A DNA stretch of 64,000 nt, from NCBI GenBank assembly GCA_034687125.1, contig JAQGBZ010000087.1:124001-188000 (forward strand). Reading direction: 5' to 3'. The DNA comes from Neelides folsomi (lineage: Eukaryota > Arthropoda > Collembola > Neelipleona > Neelidae). Positions within the stretch are counted from its first letter, which is position 1. Every line of letters starts with the position of its first letter. Shown one piece after another: positions 13,440 to 26,497 of the stretch. The notes under the pieces were generated by a model that saw nothing but the letters and a program-made list of their open reading frames with translations, did not search any database and had not been told where the DNA came from. The position numbers and the translations under genes are program-made.

Positions 13440-13829
13440 GGATTTTTCATCTTCCTGGCCGAAGATGATTTTTGGTTCGTTTGGTTGACTCTCGCAGGCG
13501 CCACCTCCTGTCTTTGCTTTCCTTCCTGTCTTCTTTGTTGTACAACACACACACGTGTACACGAACGGAAACAGAGGAGGTTCGGAAAATCTCTGTCATT
13601 TCGGATCGGAATTCATTATTTCCAAAGTCCTCCATCGTTAGAAATTCCGGGGTCAACTCATCGACCTCATCGACCTCCGCCTTGGATATTTTCTGGGGAC
13701 GAGACAAGGAGACCCTGCACGATCATTCCTTCGTCAACTTTCTTTCTCCATTAAAGTAAGTTTGTGAAATATTCCACATTGGACGGATTGGATCATTCCG
13801 GGTTGACTAATTAATTTTTTTAATTACAG
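13440..13829 (+). promoter_or_regulatory. Putative 5' UTR exon and first intron of APC15
   Basis: A pyrimidine-rich, GC-richer block ends at 13756 in a perfect donor (AAA then GTAAGT). An acceptor (TTTTTAATTACAG) follows at 13829, 17 bases before the APC15 ATG. This suggests a non-coding first exon and a 73-base intron (13757-13829). A 95-codon frame that crosses the block is open only by composition and runs into the donor. The transcription start is not determinable from the sequence. Confidence 0.5.
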
Positions 13830-13846
13830 AATAATTAAGCATTAGA

Positions 13847-14651
13847 ATGTCGACTAGAGCAATTCCTGATACATCAAATATGACTATTTTTAGTCAAATT
13901 TGGTGTTCTTTTGATTCAACAGAAGACGACAAAGAACTTTGGCTCCTGGAACAAGAAGTTTCCCAAGACGTAAGGTTTTTTTATTAATTAATTATATAAC
14001 CGCTAACGAAATCAAGCCATTTTAATTGATAGATATCCCAATTGTAAAACTTTATCATTTTTATTAAGCTCGAACGAATCGAACAAAAGAACAACGACGT
14101 GTTTCCAATCGGCTATACTACAAACGAGGCAAGTTATCTCAAATTTCCAACTTATATACCCAATGACATTCACAAGTAAAACTATGCCGCATATTTTTAT
14201 TACCATCTAAATATCCGAATGTCCTTATTTCAAATGAACTTTAAATATTTATGACCTTTAGGGAATATTATTTTTACAGCAGAGCTATGTTGAGGAAGAA
14301 TACGTGGAGGAGGAGGAAGAAGATGACGACAATGACAATAGCGAAGAGAGCGAGAGTCACGTGAGCGATGAGGAAGAAGAAATTGATATGGGTAATTCAA
14401 TTTTACATTTTTTCACTAATCCAATTCTAAATTGGAATTTCCAATAGATCGTTATTTGATTATTGAATTGAAGCTGATAGTGATACAACGTAAAAAATGA
14501 CACTCATATCTTTACGTAACGTATGCACTTATCTCTAATAAATTCCAATAATGCTTTCTCCACCTCCAATTAATTGATTAATAATTTAATAATCGAAGTA
14601 ATAGAAAGTGAACATGATTCAAATGAAATATTTTATTTATTTACAGAATAA
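13847..14651 (+). CDS. ANAPC15: Anaphase-promoting complex subunit 15 (APC15/Mnd2)
   Basis: Four coding exons (13847-13969, 14069-14128, 14280-14391, 14647-14651) give 300 bases, 99 aa. The N-terminus begins MST and contains the family's conserved tryptophan segment (QIWCSFD). It then has a Glu/Gln-rich helix ending in the hallmark NNDVFPIGY (compare NNLVPIG in animal APC15), and finally a long acidic tail of Glu/Asp/Ser. APC15 is a small APC/C subunit that promotes turnover of the mitotic checkpoint complex so that Cdc20-APC/C can be reactivated. The second intron uses a GC-AG pair (GAG then GCAAGT), and the last exon supplies only the final Glu bases and the TAA. AATAAA-like signals follow near 14669. 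The length is slightly shorter than the roughly 120 aa of vertebrates because the acidic tail is short. A leading non-coding exon is likely. Confidence 0.85.
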
Positions 14652-15419
14652 ATGACAAATCAATGGAATAACAATAAAAATGGAACAAAGAATTCACTTT
14701 ACATTACTTTTGTAATAATGGAGGAATAACGTCACAGGGTAAATCCACAATGGGTGTATTAAATAACAATTATATTGATGGTTTTCAATAAAACTGATTA
14801 GGTATGTGGAATTGAAATTAAATTATTTACATTCTAAAAATTTATAAAGGCTATCTACGTAATTACGCTATTTATCTAATTAAGCTAAATTCAATTTAAC
14901 AATTTTGTTAGTTTGTTTGATTCATATAAGGTACAAGAATGTTGGAACAAGTTGGAACCATTTAAAGTGAATTTTATAACAAGAGTTTTGATTTTTGAAA
15001 AATGCACAAGGTTTTGGATCTTCATTGATTTCCGTCGCATATTTATTATATTTAAATATTATAATTATAATCTTTAGGGATTTAACGAATCATAAAGGTT
15101 AAGATTTGGTTTTTAAGATATATCATTCAATGATTATAATTATTTTCTATATTTTAATTCAAAGTTCAAACGTCAACATGATTAAACTCTAACAGAGGGA
15201 TAATGGATAATAGAGTCAAAATATAAAACAAACATACATCTCTATTTCTGATAAATAAAGAATAACACCAAATACTAAACATTATTAAATAAATAATTTT
15301 AAGGTGTAATAGATCTTTAACCATTAATTATTTACTATTTGAATTGGAAACTGAATTGTTTAAAAACTCAGATATTTAATGAATTGTAGAATGTTGAGTT
15401 GAAGAAAGGGAATTTAAAT
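14652..15419. other. Convergent intergenic region between APC15 and the carboxypeptidase gene
   Basis: AT-rich DNA between two genes transcribed toward each other. It should contain the two 3' UTRs. No coding frame, RNA gene or repeat was recognised. Confidence 0.5.
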
Positions 15420-18400
15420 TTACATGTTCGCCAATTGGGTGAACATAAATTTGTAAAGCCAGTCTTTCGATGGAGCCTCTTCGTCAATGTTCTCAACATG
15501 AGGTTCCTCTTCGTTGATCGACAATTCATCAAATTGTCTCTGTCCGTCGATCTTCTTTTCTTCTTCAGTCCCTTCAGAATTCACCTTTAATAAAATAAAA
15601 ATTAAATTAATAAAATTATTTTAATGATGAATAAATATTCTTTATTTGTTTAAATGATTATAAAACAACTGTTATAATTTAGATTAAACAAGCTCACTCT
15701 GGATGATATACAATAGTTTTATATAATTATGGATATTGTATTTTATATCAAGTTACTTTATAATGATAGCTAATTTTTAAATAATATACTACTAATATAA
15801 TAGTATATTATTAAATTAGTATACTAATTTACCATATATTGGTAAGGTGAAAGATCCTGTGGTAATGGTTCGAGCCAAAAGTCAAGCCTTGTCGCTTCAT
15901 GACCCTTCAAATTTGCCACTTTGATCCTCCTTGTCTGATCTTTATATCCAGGATAGCTGACAGTGACCAAATATTCGCCACGGGTCAACAATCGATAATA
16001 GTCTCCTTCGTGAACTATTCAAGAAAAAAAGAAAAATTAATATACTTCGCTTAAAAAGTTAATTAGAATTGAACAGATAGCTAATAAAGTTAAAGTTAGT
16101 TAATAATTAACTAATAAATACAAATTAGCCTGGGCACTGAGCTTGCAGAACTTTATTATATTGGCAAAATTAATGAATATGGCTTCTGGTGGGGTAAACT
16201 AATTTATTTCGGAAATTAATTCGATTTTGATCGTTTCTAATGATATTACAAAATTTGTTTTAATATATTTTGTAATTACGAAGGTAAGCAAAGTTTTATT
16301 TCAAATATGGGGCATAATGAGGAACCGTAAACTATAGGATATAACTAGTGCGATCCCAACTTTGTTCATTCTCGTTTCTAAACTTCCTTTGCGAAACAAC
16401 ATTCTTATTTTCACTTTTGTATTTAAACATTTACACTTTAAATAATTAATTCAAATTATAATTAATTAAAGATCTACTCTTTTACATTCAGATAATTATA
16501 TTTAACTCCTGTGTAAATAATGGATAAGATTGAGTTGTCGGTAAAATTTTTATAATTCATCCAATTATATAATTCAATTATTATTCATCAATAAGTTACT
16601 TAACAAATTTTAATTATTTAATTATTACAATATTCAGACTGATGTACTCATTTGGTAACATATAAAATGAAAAATTATTTTAAGCGAAATTAAAATTCTG
16701 CTTTAGAAACGATCAAAATCGAATTAATTTCCGAAATAAATTAGTCTACCACACCACCACCACAGGAAGCCACATAATAAAATAAAATAATTTTAAATGC
16801 TTTGACTTTTCACCTGAAGTAATGTCATGATTGATTTGCGAAGTTTCTGTTGGGACTGTGATGTTTTCAACATGAATGATGGCATTCGACAGAGGTTTTC
16901 CAGTTATTGCACAACGCACAACTCCTTTTACTCCAATGTGACTCTGAGAAATTGATAAAACAATGAATAGAATTATAAATCCAAAATCTAATGATTGATA
17001 TTTAATTTGTATTAAGTATTTATATAAAGTCCATTTTGAATAACAAATACCTGCCAAATGAGATTAATGAGAGCATCTTTATTATTTTTCCATTCAGTCT
17101 CAAGTTCTTCCTTTGGTGGGAATTTGCTGCAGCCCAATTCAAGTGTAATTTCAAAGTCATTTGAAGAAAGATAGTTGAAATCTTGCATTCCACCTGGAAT
17201 AAATAACAATACATTAATTATACTATAAATAAATAGGTATCGATTATGATTCTTTCATATAATTGATTATTACAGAATAAATAAAAGATAAAGCAAGCAC
17301 AAATTTTTTCTTTTTAAACACATTATAACCTAACTTTAAATTAAAGAATATTTAATTTTAATAAATGAACTTGAATGTGCATAAAAGTTTATTAAAAGTT
17401 TATTGAATTTAACGTATAATAATGTTTGTTTTTTCTTACCTCTTACTGAATACCATTCTGCTCCATTAGTGATTCCATTCTTCTTCCCAAAATTTGAATT
17501 GTCGGAGAGACTACACGGTTTCCTGCTTGGACTCGCCATTGTTGGGTGAACCGTTGAGTAAGCCATGGACAAATACCTTAACAAATCATTTTCATCATTT
17601 TGCAACTTTTAACATTAAGAATCATTTTACAGTGAGTGCTCAATAAGAACTCGATAAGAACTCAATAAATAACTCAGATATTTCTTCTAAATAATTATAC
17701 GTGTGTGTGAACTATTAATTATGATTTTCGCACCTTGATTCTTACAATGCCTTAAAATGATCATTGATAACTCACTAACAATGATAGCTGAAGGTTTAAA
17801 GGAACTCTCAAGCGATAAAAATTAATGTACTTTGTTAACACATTATAACACACTGTGGGTTATACATGTAATTCATATCATTACATTTTTATAATTAAGA
17901 ATTCTACATGAATAAGTTTTTATTTAATAAGCAATTATTAAATAAATCTCACTTGAATGTTTCGTCATCGGGTGAAGCCGTATATTCGGAAGAGGCTCCA
18001 GATCTACTTGCGTCATAGGGATAATTCGCCACAAGATCTCCACCGTGTAAATTGGCAGAGATGACAAATGGAGTTGACATGATCCAACGAACCACAGCGA
18101 TTGTTTCTGGTTGAAGCTATTGAATTTTCAAATACATTCAATATCTCATCATCAAATTATTTTTAAGCATGCTATATGCAGTGTATAGTTGTATTTAATA
18201 CAATATTGTATTATACTGATATTTATATGGATAATTTGACTTACGGGATGTTCAAGAGTTTTCATGGTGTTCATAAGATGATTATTGAACTTGACTTGAT
18301 ACGCTTCATTTCCAAACATGATTTTATCCAAATCTGGGAAATCTCTGTTCAGATCGACTCCGTTAGCGTTGGCTCTCCCAATAAGGTAATCTTTTCCTCC

Positions 18401-19681
18401 CTGGAATTAAATGCCAAATAAAATTAATAAATAACATTAAAATTATCAATGATTATTATAGTTCTGTCTGGTTTTCTTATGGATTAAAATATCTTCCTAT
18501 TTATTAATATTTAAGGTTAAGGCTTAAAGCTTGAAAATATGGGTGTTTGGCACAGGGTGGTTTTAGACCTCAAATGTAACGATTTAAACATCTCATTTTC
18601 TTGAATAAATGAACTAAACCATTATTATGATTCGTGCCAACCACTCGATGATACCCAACGTAAAAATAACGGAAACCTTGCGCTGAATTTTTCCATTCAT
18701 TGTTCTTAATTTTCTTTCTACAAATATTGTACCTTAAATCAACCTTTGCATAATATGTGATTATACCTAAGAATAATGGAAAACTATGAATAGGAAATAG
18801 CTAACATGAAAATTACCTTTATTACAGGTAGTAAGATCCTGACATTATTATCATCATTACTAGCATTTACATGGTTCATTTGAACATGGTTCATTTCCTC
18901 AAAAAAGTTTTGTCTCTAACTTAAAGACCTGTATATGAAATTAATTTATTAATTTAACTGACCTGAGCCGCAGCCTTTTCATATCCATCAGGATTCATTG
19001 TCGGCATGAGATGAATTCGCGTATTGGTGATGAGATTTTGGATGTCTGGATCAGCAGCAAGATAACGATTACAAAGGTGGTCGGCTAATGCAAGCAAAAC
19101 CTCACGTCCCAATACTTCATTCCCGTGCATATTTGCAATGTACTTGAACTCCGGTTTAACTATTGAAAATAATCAATATTATTAAATACAAAATTGGATA
19201 AACCTCGATCAGAAACCAAAGAAAGTGTGGTAAAATTAAGATAACTTAAAATGGGTTCAATGAAAGTGAAAGAAATTTTTATGGAAATTTCATTAACTCA
19301 CATCGAACCAATTTTAAGTTATCTTTATTTTAGCACACTTTCTCTGGTTTCTGATCGGGGGCTTATATTAGCTACGCTCTTTTTGGTCTTTCTTGTTAAT
19401 TAAATTAATAAAGGAGTTGATTATAATTAAATATGAATAATTAAAATCTTACGTTGTTCATGAGATCCAGGGTTGGTAGAGAATTCCAAAACATAGAGTG
19501 AAGTTCCCTTGACCGAAGTTTCTGTCAGCGTGTAAATCCTCGTAATGTTGGGACACTTTGCATGAACTCCCTCAAGCACTTTGACCATTTCCTTGTTGTC
19601 GTGATGTTTGAACTCGAACTCTGACCTCGTCCCCTTGGGGAAAAAGGACGAGAGGGCAACGAGGACCAAAATCACCTTCAT
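15420..19681 (-). CDS. CPE: Carboxypeptidase E-like metallocarboxypeptidase (M14B)
   Basis: Nine exons on the minus strand (19453-19681, 18963-19159, 18245-18400, 17953-18116, 17440-17576, 17051-17193, 16814-16943, 15833-16014, 15420-15584) total 1503 bases, 500 aa; all junction phases fit. The order is: a hydrophobic signal peptide (about residues 1-20), a catalytic M14 domain, a transthyretin-like domain (about 343-435), and an acidic tail that ends in a hydrophobic [12 protein letters not shown]. Zinc ligands are H88 and E91 (HGNE) and H218 (NLHGGD). Substrate and structural motifs NPDG and LNRDFPD are present, and the catalytic Glu is E313 in [23 protein letters not shown] and [12 protein letters not shown] are close to vertebrate CPE/CPN. 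Such enzymes trim C-terminal Lys/Arg from peptide intermediates in the secretory pathway. There is one catalytic domain, so it is not carboxypeptidase D-like. CPE rather than CPN/CPM is favoured by similarity and the helix-like tail. Introns 1 and 7 carry inverted-repeat elements. Confidence 0.9.
16179..16775. mobile_element. Non-coding inverted-repeat element (MITE-like) in carboxypeptidase intron 7
   Basis: Left arm 16179-16240 and right arm 16703-16775 are inverted copies. The core CTAATTTATTTCGGAAATTA, continuing ATTCGATTTTGATCGTTTCTA, is matched on the other strand, and the arm ends share a looser GGCTTC...TGGTG stretch. The roughly 460 bases between them are AT-rich and non-coding. The element lies wholly inside the intron between exons 7 and 8. 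Long arms and no ORF fit a MITE or foldback element; the family and target duplication are not clear. Confidence 0.7.
19204..19361. repeat. Near-complete palindromic hairpin element in carboxypeptidase intron 1
   Basis: The arm starting CGATCAGAAACCAAAGAAAG on the plus strand recurs inverted at the other end, where CTCTGGTTTCTGATCG occurs at about 19341-19358. The two arms of roughly 75 bases pair through AGATAACTTAAAAT and the GTGTGSTAAAAT segment, with scattered mismatches and almost no spacer. This is typical of a short foldback/MITE copy. No coding content. Confidence 0.75.
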
Positions 19682-22600
19682 TTTCTCCAGCTGGGTCTAC
19701 AATGATGACGCAGGTTGTCGCCCACGAACTCCCGAATAACCCGTCCCGCACATGCCCCTATTGATCCAAACCTCCTATGTATGTATATTTCATATCCCAA
19801 TATATCCTATATCTCTAACTCACTTCACAGAAGCTCCCTATATTTATACACCCAGTATTCGTTATATTAAAATCCTTCACTATTTCATATTCATTGACAC
19901 TCAATACTATCGAAAATGTTTTTATTGGGGAAATTATAGGTTTAATGAGGAAATGTGATTACGTCGGATCACAATTAAAAAATCATCAAATGTTTATTGA
20001 TTTCCAGTTTGTAGTTGTATTGACAGGTTTGTAAAATTAACGAATCACTGAAAGTTCTGTTAACAGGAATAGGAATTTTAAGATGCTATTAAATAAAATT
20101 CAAGGTGGAAATGGAACAACAGCCGTTTTGTACTAATGAATCATGAAAAGACGCAAGTGATTATTACAGAACATATCCAGACTCTACTTGTTTTCCTCCA
20201 TTTATTAATTACTACTCAAATGTACGGATTCTAATAGCTTCTAAATGGCTTTATAGCTCAAAACAATATTGATAACAATATATTTACACATACCATACAA
20301 TCATACAAAACAAGAGACGTATCGAGAATTTATGTTAAGCATATTATTATGCATTTTTATATACTAATATTATTATATATCAGTTTGTATGAGATATATG
20401 TCGTAAATATTATGTTACAAACATATGTACCTAATGCATATTTTATATCAATTGTAATAAGTACGGTCCATAAACTGTTTACGAATGTAATCGAACATCC
20501 GTGATAATTTACATTAAATTATAATAATACATTTTTATTCAATATTTAAGCACAGTGTGCGTCATATTGGCGCAAACAACACGTATTGACTGTAAATTAG
20601 CAAATGATGGGTTTGCGGTTTCAATGCAAAAAAACCACATTAGGAAAAAATAGATCTGATAGATAAGTTAGCTATATACTAATGTGTATTTGTAATATAT
20701 GGTGTATGACGAATATGAAACTGACAAATAAAATATTGAAAGACATTGAAAGAAAAAAGCCATTTGGATAACACGTAGTTAAGTAATATCAATCGTCATC
20801 ATAAATAAGTGAAGTGGATAGGAATGAATTTGATGCTCTTGTTTACGCCTCTTTAAATGTTCATTGAAATTGATTGATGCTTGAAGGAGGCGTCGTCCCT
20901 TTAGAACGTGTATAACTTACACTCTTCTTAAATACTTAATTGCGTATGACAATAGTTGTTTCACATATGAGATTAAACATAAATATAAAAGTATGGCAAG
21001 TGGTCATATGTGTTGTATGGGATGGGTAATTAGTTAAAGAAGTTAATCCTATACCATTATGCTAATTTGGCAAATTAATTGAAGGTGATTGCCAAAAGGA
21101 AATCAAGTTTAACGGACTCAGTTTGCACAAGGTCCTTTCTTACATGAACTTGAGATTATGATGACTTTGGTGTGTGAATTGTTGAATTGTTCATAAATCA
21201 ATTCCTTAATATTTTCCACTCCTTCCCTTAATTGAATGAACGAATTTACATTTTTCTGTAACTTCTGTATGACTTCTGTTCGTGTGATTTTGTTCCATTT
21301 TGATAATTATCTCATTAATGCTTTCAATTTTGCTATTGAGGCTTTCTCATAAGGGCAAGTGGGCCAGTTAAATTATAACAATAAAATCTCGCTTTTTTCA
21401 TTCTTTTAATCACAATTATCAATCCCAAATTCTCCGCCTACACTTTAATCGCTTTTGCTTTCATTCATTCATTGAAGATTAATTGAATAAAAAACGCTAT
21501 TATTTTGGTGCACCTAACCGACAACATCGACAGCCTAACTTTTACAATAATATTAAAAATATTCTCATATTTTACGATAAAATATATTACGGCATTATGA
21601 TTTATGTAATAATTTAATAATTATTGTAAAGGCTATTATAAAGAAAACAATTAAAAACCTTTAATTAATGAAATGTCCCAATTTTCTTCAATTCAAGTCA
21701 ATTGTTGATGTAAAACTCTTCATTTCAATAGACACAATAAGGAGCAAATGTAAAATGCTTATGGTGAGAATTTTCAAATTCTTTTCAGAACATTTCAAAT
21801 TGAGTTCGAGTTTTAATGAATGAATTCATTAATTAAAACATTTTAAGTGTCACTGAACTTCGACCAAACAAAACCAATTGTGTATTAAAGTCAATTGTTC
21901 AGCTTTCAAAAAAACACTTGTGTAAAAGAATGTTTGCAATAATATTGACTTATTTCATACAATTTTAAAGAGTTGAAAAAAAGTTATTTGTAATGTCAAA
22001 ACACTTAATGGAACTCAATGGAACTTATTGCCAACTTAAAGTTAATGTATAATAATTAATTTACAAATTTTAATGATCGTATTGTTATTTTCCTATTTAG
22101 TTATTTACTAACGGTCATAATGACTTCTTTGGAAGAAATATTCAATTAAATGATTCATTAAACTCCATTCCACTTCCCAGTCCCATTTAATATTAAATCA
22201 CCATTTGGTATAGAAAGGAAAGGGAAATGGGTCCACAACAGTTACCGTTACTTAATGGATTAAATCCATTAAACCTTTTGAGGGAAAGAAACGTCGAAAA
22301 AAATTAAAACAATGAACTTTGTTTGTAAACACAAAAATGCGGACAAATTAAAAGACTCAATTGAGTTGTTGTTAAATCCATTTAACTCATTTGACTTTTA
22401 ACTTTCTTTTAGTTTTAACTCATTTAGTTCATTTAAGTTGATTCATACCATTTGAGTCGTAATTTAATATTCTTCTTGGAGGAATTCCGCCGGGAACAAT
22501 GAACACATTTTCATTATTTGCCATTTAAAAAACATTTAAATAAACCAGAGTTGGAGGGAAAAGTGTTAAAAAGGTTCAAAAGTGGAAGTTGAAAAAACTA

Positions 22601-25600
22601 ACACTTAATTTTCCTTACGCAACAATCTCCAACGATCTCATAAAAGTGTGAATGTTTGAAGGAATGAAGGAGGAAAGATATGGGAAAGATAGTAAAAGGA
22701 TTCTTAAATGGAAGTTGTTTATATAATGAGAAGAAATGTTATTTAATCTACGAGGTTTGTTTTTGCACACACCTGTCCAATACGACAGTTTCAATCCGTC
22801 GAATGGTGAATACAAAAGAGCTACTCATATACCATACACACATACCTACCATACAATTACAAATAAATCTTACACATATAAAATATATGTAATAGATTTT
22901 ATCATACTTTGCACATATCATATATGCTACATGTTACAAATAATAAATTCTTATTGGGAGATTTTCTTAATGGGATCGTCAACGAAGAGCGGAGAGTCAG
23001 AGGTCATTAAAATGTCTGGGGATTTCTCAGGGACATTTGACCCAAATACGCTTCAAGAACTTCGCACACCCACACAAGAAAAATTAAATCCAAAAAAACT
23101 CATTTGATCCTCGGCATCGTCAATTCCTACATCAATTAGCTAATTTAATTACTATTTTACTATTTTTACAATTTATATTATGTAATTGGCATTAATCTTA
23201 TTGTTAATGCTTAATTATTTTTGCACAAATGAAAAATGTAGGAATTACACAAAATGAGAAAATTTAATTCTAAATTTAATTATAAAAATTAATTAAGTAT
23301 TGAAAAATTACAAAAATTGTATTCTGACTTATGCTTTGTCTTCTTGTGCTTTGAAGCGTGCTAATTATTTCAAGTATTTTTAAGGGAATTAAAGGTAACT
23401 AAACCAGAGTACATTATTATTACTTTATTTACCAATTCACCCTCCGCATTGCACAAATGTAAAATAAAAACAATGAAATCGAATGAATAATTATAACCAG
23501 ACCTTGTGAATGCCGAAGTGTATTATTGTGCACAAAAGCAGTTATACTTGTTACAAATAAATGTGTAGCTTTTGCTAATTACTTAATTACACGCTCAATT
23601 TATGAATTTTCCAATCAAATTTTTCCCTAGCTGCTGTTGAGCATTTTGAGTTCCAAACAAATTTACTTTACTTTACTTACTTATTACATTTAAAGTTAGT
23701 TAGCATTAAAGACGTGATTTGCTCGCAAATCAACGCTCAAAGTGGAAACCCTTCATTTTCCACAAAATTGCCCCAAAGACCCAAAACACTCAGAGACGTT
23801 CCTACGTTTGTTCTCATGAAATTGTTGAGCCCAAACTTGCACTTTTACAGAAGCCGACGAAATTGCGAAATTTTTGCAAATTTATATAACAAACCTGCAG
23901 ACATGTGATGTAGAGCAAAAACGAGTCGAATAAATCTACAACCCGTTGCTAAATAAAGATTGTACAATGTACGACAAAAGTCTAATTAAAATATATGATG
24001 ATCAAGTTTAGTATTTACGAGATATATTTAATTTCGGCACCATATAAATCTATACCTGTATATGCTTTTAAAATATTATATATCGGCATATATTGGCATA
24101 TGTAAATATAAGATTAATGGTCAGATTAAAAGATAAAGGGTAGTCAAAAGGATTGGTGAAATATATTTGATATATCTTTTACATAAATTGTACAATTAAA
24201 TGTATAGCTTGTTATAAATGCCGTCTGTCCGTCTGAGTGAGCGAAAAGTGTTGGACATTTTATTTGTCTAGTAATTAAAGATCGTAACGGATGTTGGTCA
24301 AATGGTTCTTTATATTTATTCACATCTCGCACACCTTTCTTCTTATTATTCCGCCGACACTTCGCCTCTCCCCCTTAACTCATTTAACATTCGCGTAAAT
24401 TTACCCACTTTGACTCTAATCCCTGCAATTAAATTCATCTAGTTTAATTACCCCATCTTATTAAACACACTTCCCCAGTCATAACCGCCACTCTCAATGT
24501 TGTTCTTAATGTAAAAAAAACTCATAACTTGGGTAATGTCCTATTACGTATAATATCAATTTACCTTTCATTTCCATTTTAATAAAATTCTACGTGCGAA
24601 TTGGTCCAAACCCAGTTAATGAAACTATTATTGTGCCGACAATTTTTTCCTTATTTTACATTCACTATTATGGACATCCTGTTTTTTAAAATATTCCTAA
24701 TAGAATTTCTTATTAGATCTTAAGATTTCTTATCCTATTTCATTACCACATATTTTGGTTATAGTAAATACAACAGTAAAATAATAATATACTCCACAAG
24801 GAAAAAATCTTAAATTTTTGCAACTTTTTTCCTGGTGGAAAAAAGTCGATTTGGCAAAAATTGATTTTGTATAAAAAACCATTTTGTATAAAAAAATAGT
24901 TATGATTTTTGGGTCATGTGACTCATCGTCAGATGTGAAGTGGAAGGTTACAGTTGGAATTATGATGGGCGATGGATGAATTAATTCCTTAAAAATTGCG
25001 TCATTCCAATTGTGTCAAAAGCAAAATCAAAGGTGAATAAATTGGTACATTCATAATAGGAATTTTTATTCGCATGTCAAACATCGCTTTACTAACTTTA
25101 AGTATGATATATGTAATTTAACCACATATGTAATATGTAGATTATATTAGTCATATACACCTGAGCATATCCTGTGGTTCAAAAACAACATCTTAGGGAT
25201 CATGAAGCGAAACGGGAATAACTCTCATTACCATTATTTCAATAAAATAAGAACAATACATATCATTGCAAGTCAATGGTAAGCCAACGGCAAGAAATAA
25301 AGAGTTAATTAAAAGCGAGTGAAATATTCCGGATCTGTCTTGCACTTCTTTTTTACACTCTTTTGATCCTTTTGTCTCACACTTGCAGTTTCCTATGCCT
25401 TACCTAACCATTATTTTCTATCCCTTAATTTGAGTGAACTGGGGAGCGCAACGAGATAAAGAAACAATGATTGGTAATTACCTAATTACAACGGTCCGCT
25501 TCTGTTTAGCTCATTCCTTTAAATTCCATATTGTTCAACTCATTGACAGAATTTCATTCTCAACTTCATTAAATAATACTGCTTTTAATATAGAAATAAT

Positions 25601-26497
25601 ATACTTACTATTGTGGTATTATATAGAGTAGTATTATATAAATATATGGTATGTATATGGTTCATGTATTACATAATATAAAGATTGTGATTTTTTATAC
25701 ATTGATAAAATAGTTCCTTTTTTGATGCCGAAATGAGTCCGAAATCTTATAAAATCATTTCGTGAGTTCTTTGACGTGGTAATTGGACTTTGTGGAATCA
25801 CGATATTGGAATTCGAGATTGTCGGTTTATACAACTTTACCATTATAAAATGTTAAATAGATAAAGTTAAAGAATTATTCAGAGGAAAATTGGGCAAAAA
25901 TCTCCTTCAATTACTTATCTATTATTATTAAATTCTTGTAGAATTTTAATAAGCATGGGTAATATATGGAAGTATTTTCATTTTTATCAGTAGCTTAATT
26001 GTGTATCATGAGCTAAATTTGTCTTTATGAATGATCTCACACACAACAAGGCTTTTAGCCTCGAGGACTTTTGAATACTTCAAAGGCCCTTCAATAACCC
26101 AAAAGGATTTCACAATCCAAAATGCATTAAAAGGTTCTTTTTCACTCAAGTGGAATGAAATGAGGGAGAGAAGTCAAATTTGATTTTTTATGAACTTTGG
26201 GAGCATTTAAGGTGATTTATTCACCCAAATCACCTTTGATCGCACAAATTATGGTTGAGTGGAGAAGAAAATTTCTTAACTAACCTTTACAATGAATTTT
26301 TATAATTAATTTAGCATTCTAGAAAAATTCCTATTAAAATCTATTAAAAATTTAATTTAATAATTATTTTGAGAAAATCTTAATGGACTAAAATTAACGA
26401 TTTAATTCCATTATTGAGAATAAAAAGAAGAAAAAAATTAATAATCAGATTTTTTGTTAAATCAAAATTACTATAAAATTAACTTTAAAGCTTTATA
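19682..26497. other. Gene-poor intergenic interval
   Basis: The proximal end should hold the promoter of the carboxypeptidase gene, transcribed leftward from about 19.7 kb. Beyond it the DNA is AT-rich with TACA/TGTA-rich tracts (20280-20480, 22830-22950 and 24000-24110). A 45-codon frame at 22970-23107 starts at an ATG and ends at TGA, but it lies in a GC-richer purine-to-pyrimidine island and shows no known domain. A small perfect hairpin (ACTTTTTTCC-TGGT-GGAAAAAAGT) lies near 24825-24848. No supported gene or RNA was found. Confidence 0.45.

Noticed and set aside
13447-13759. 95-, 89- and 86-codon frames on both strands over the same block
   Set aside because: They overlap each other in opposing strands and end at a strong donor; they are best explained as the APC15 5' UTR exon.
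22970-23107. 45-codon ATG-to-TGA frame (begins MGSSTKSGESEVIKMSGDFS) that looks protein-like
   Set aside because: It lies across a purine-to-pyrimidine island like many non-coding ones here, has no recognisable family or splice context, and is too short to support alone.
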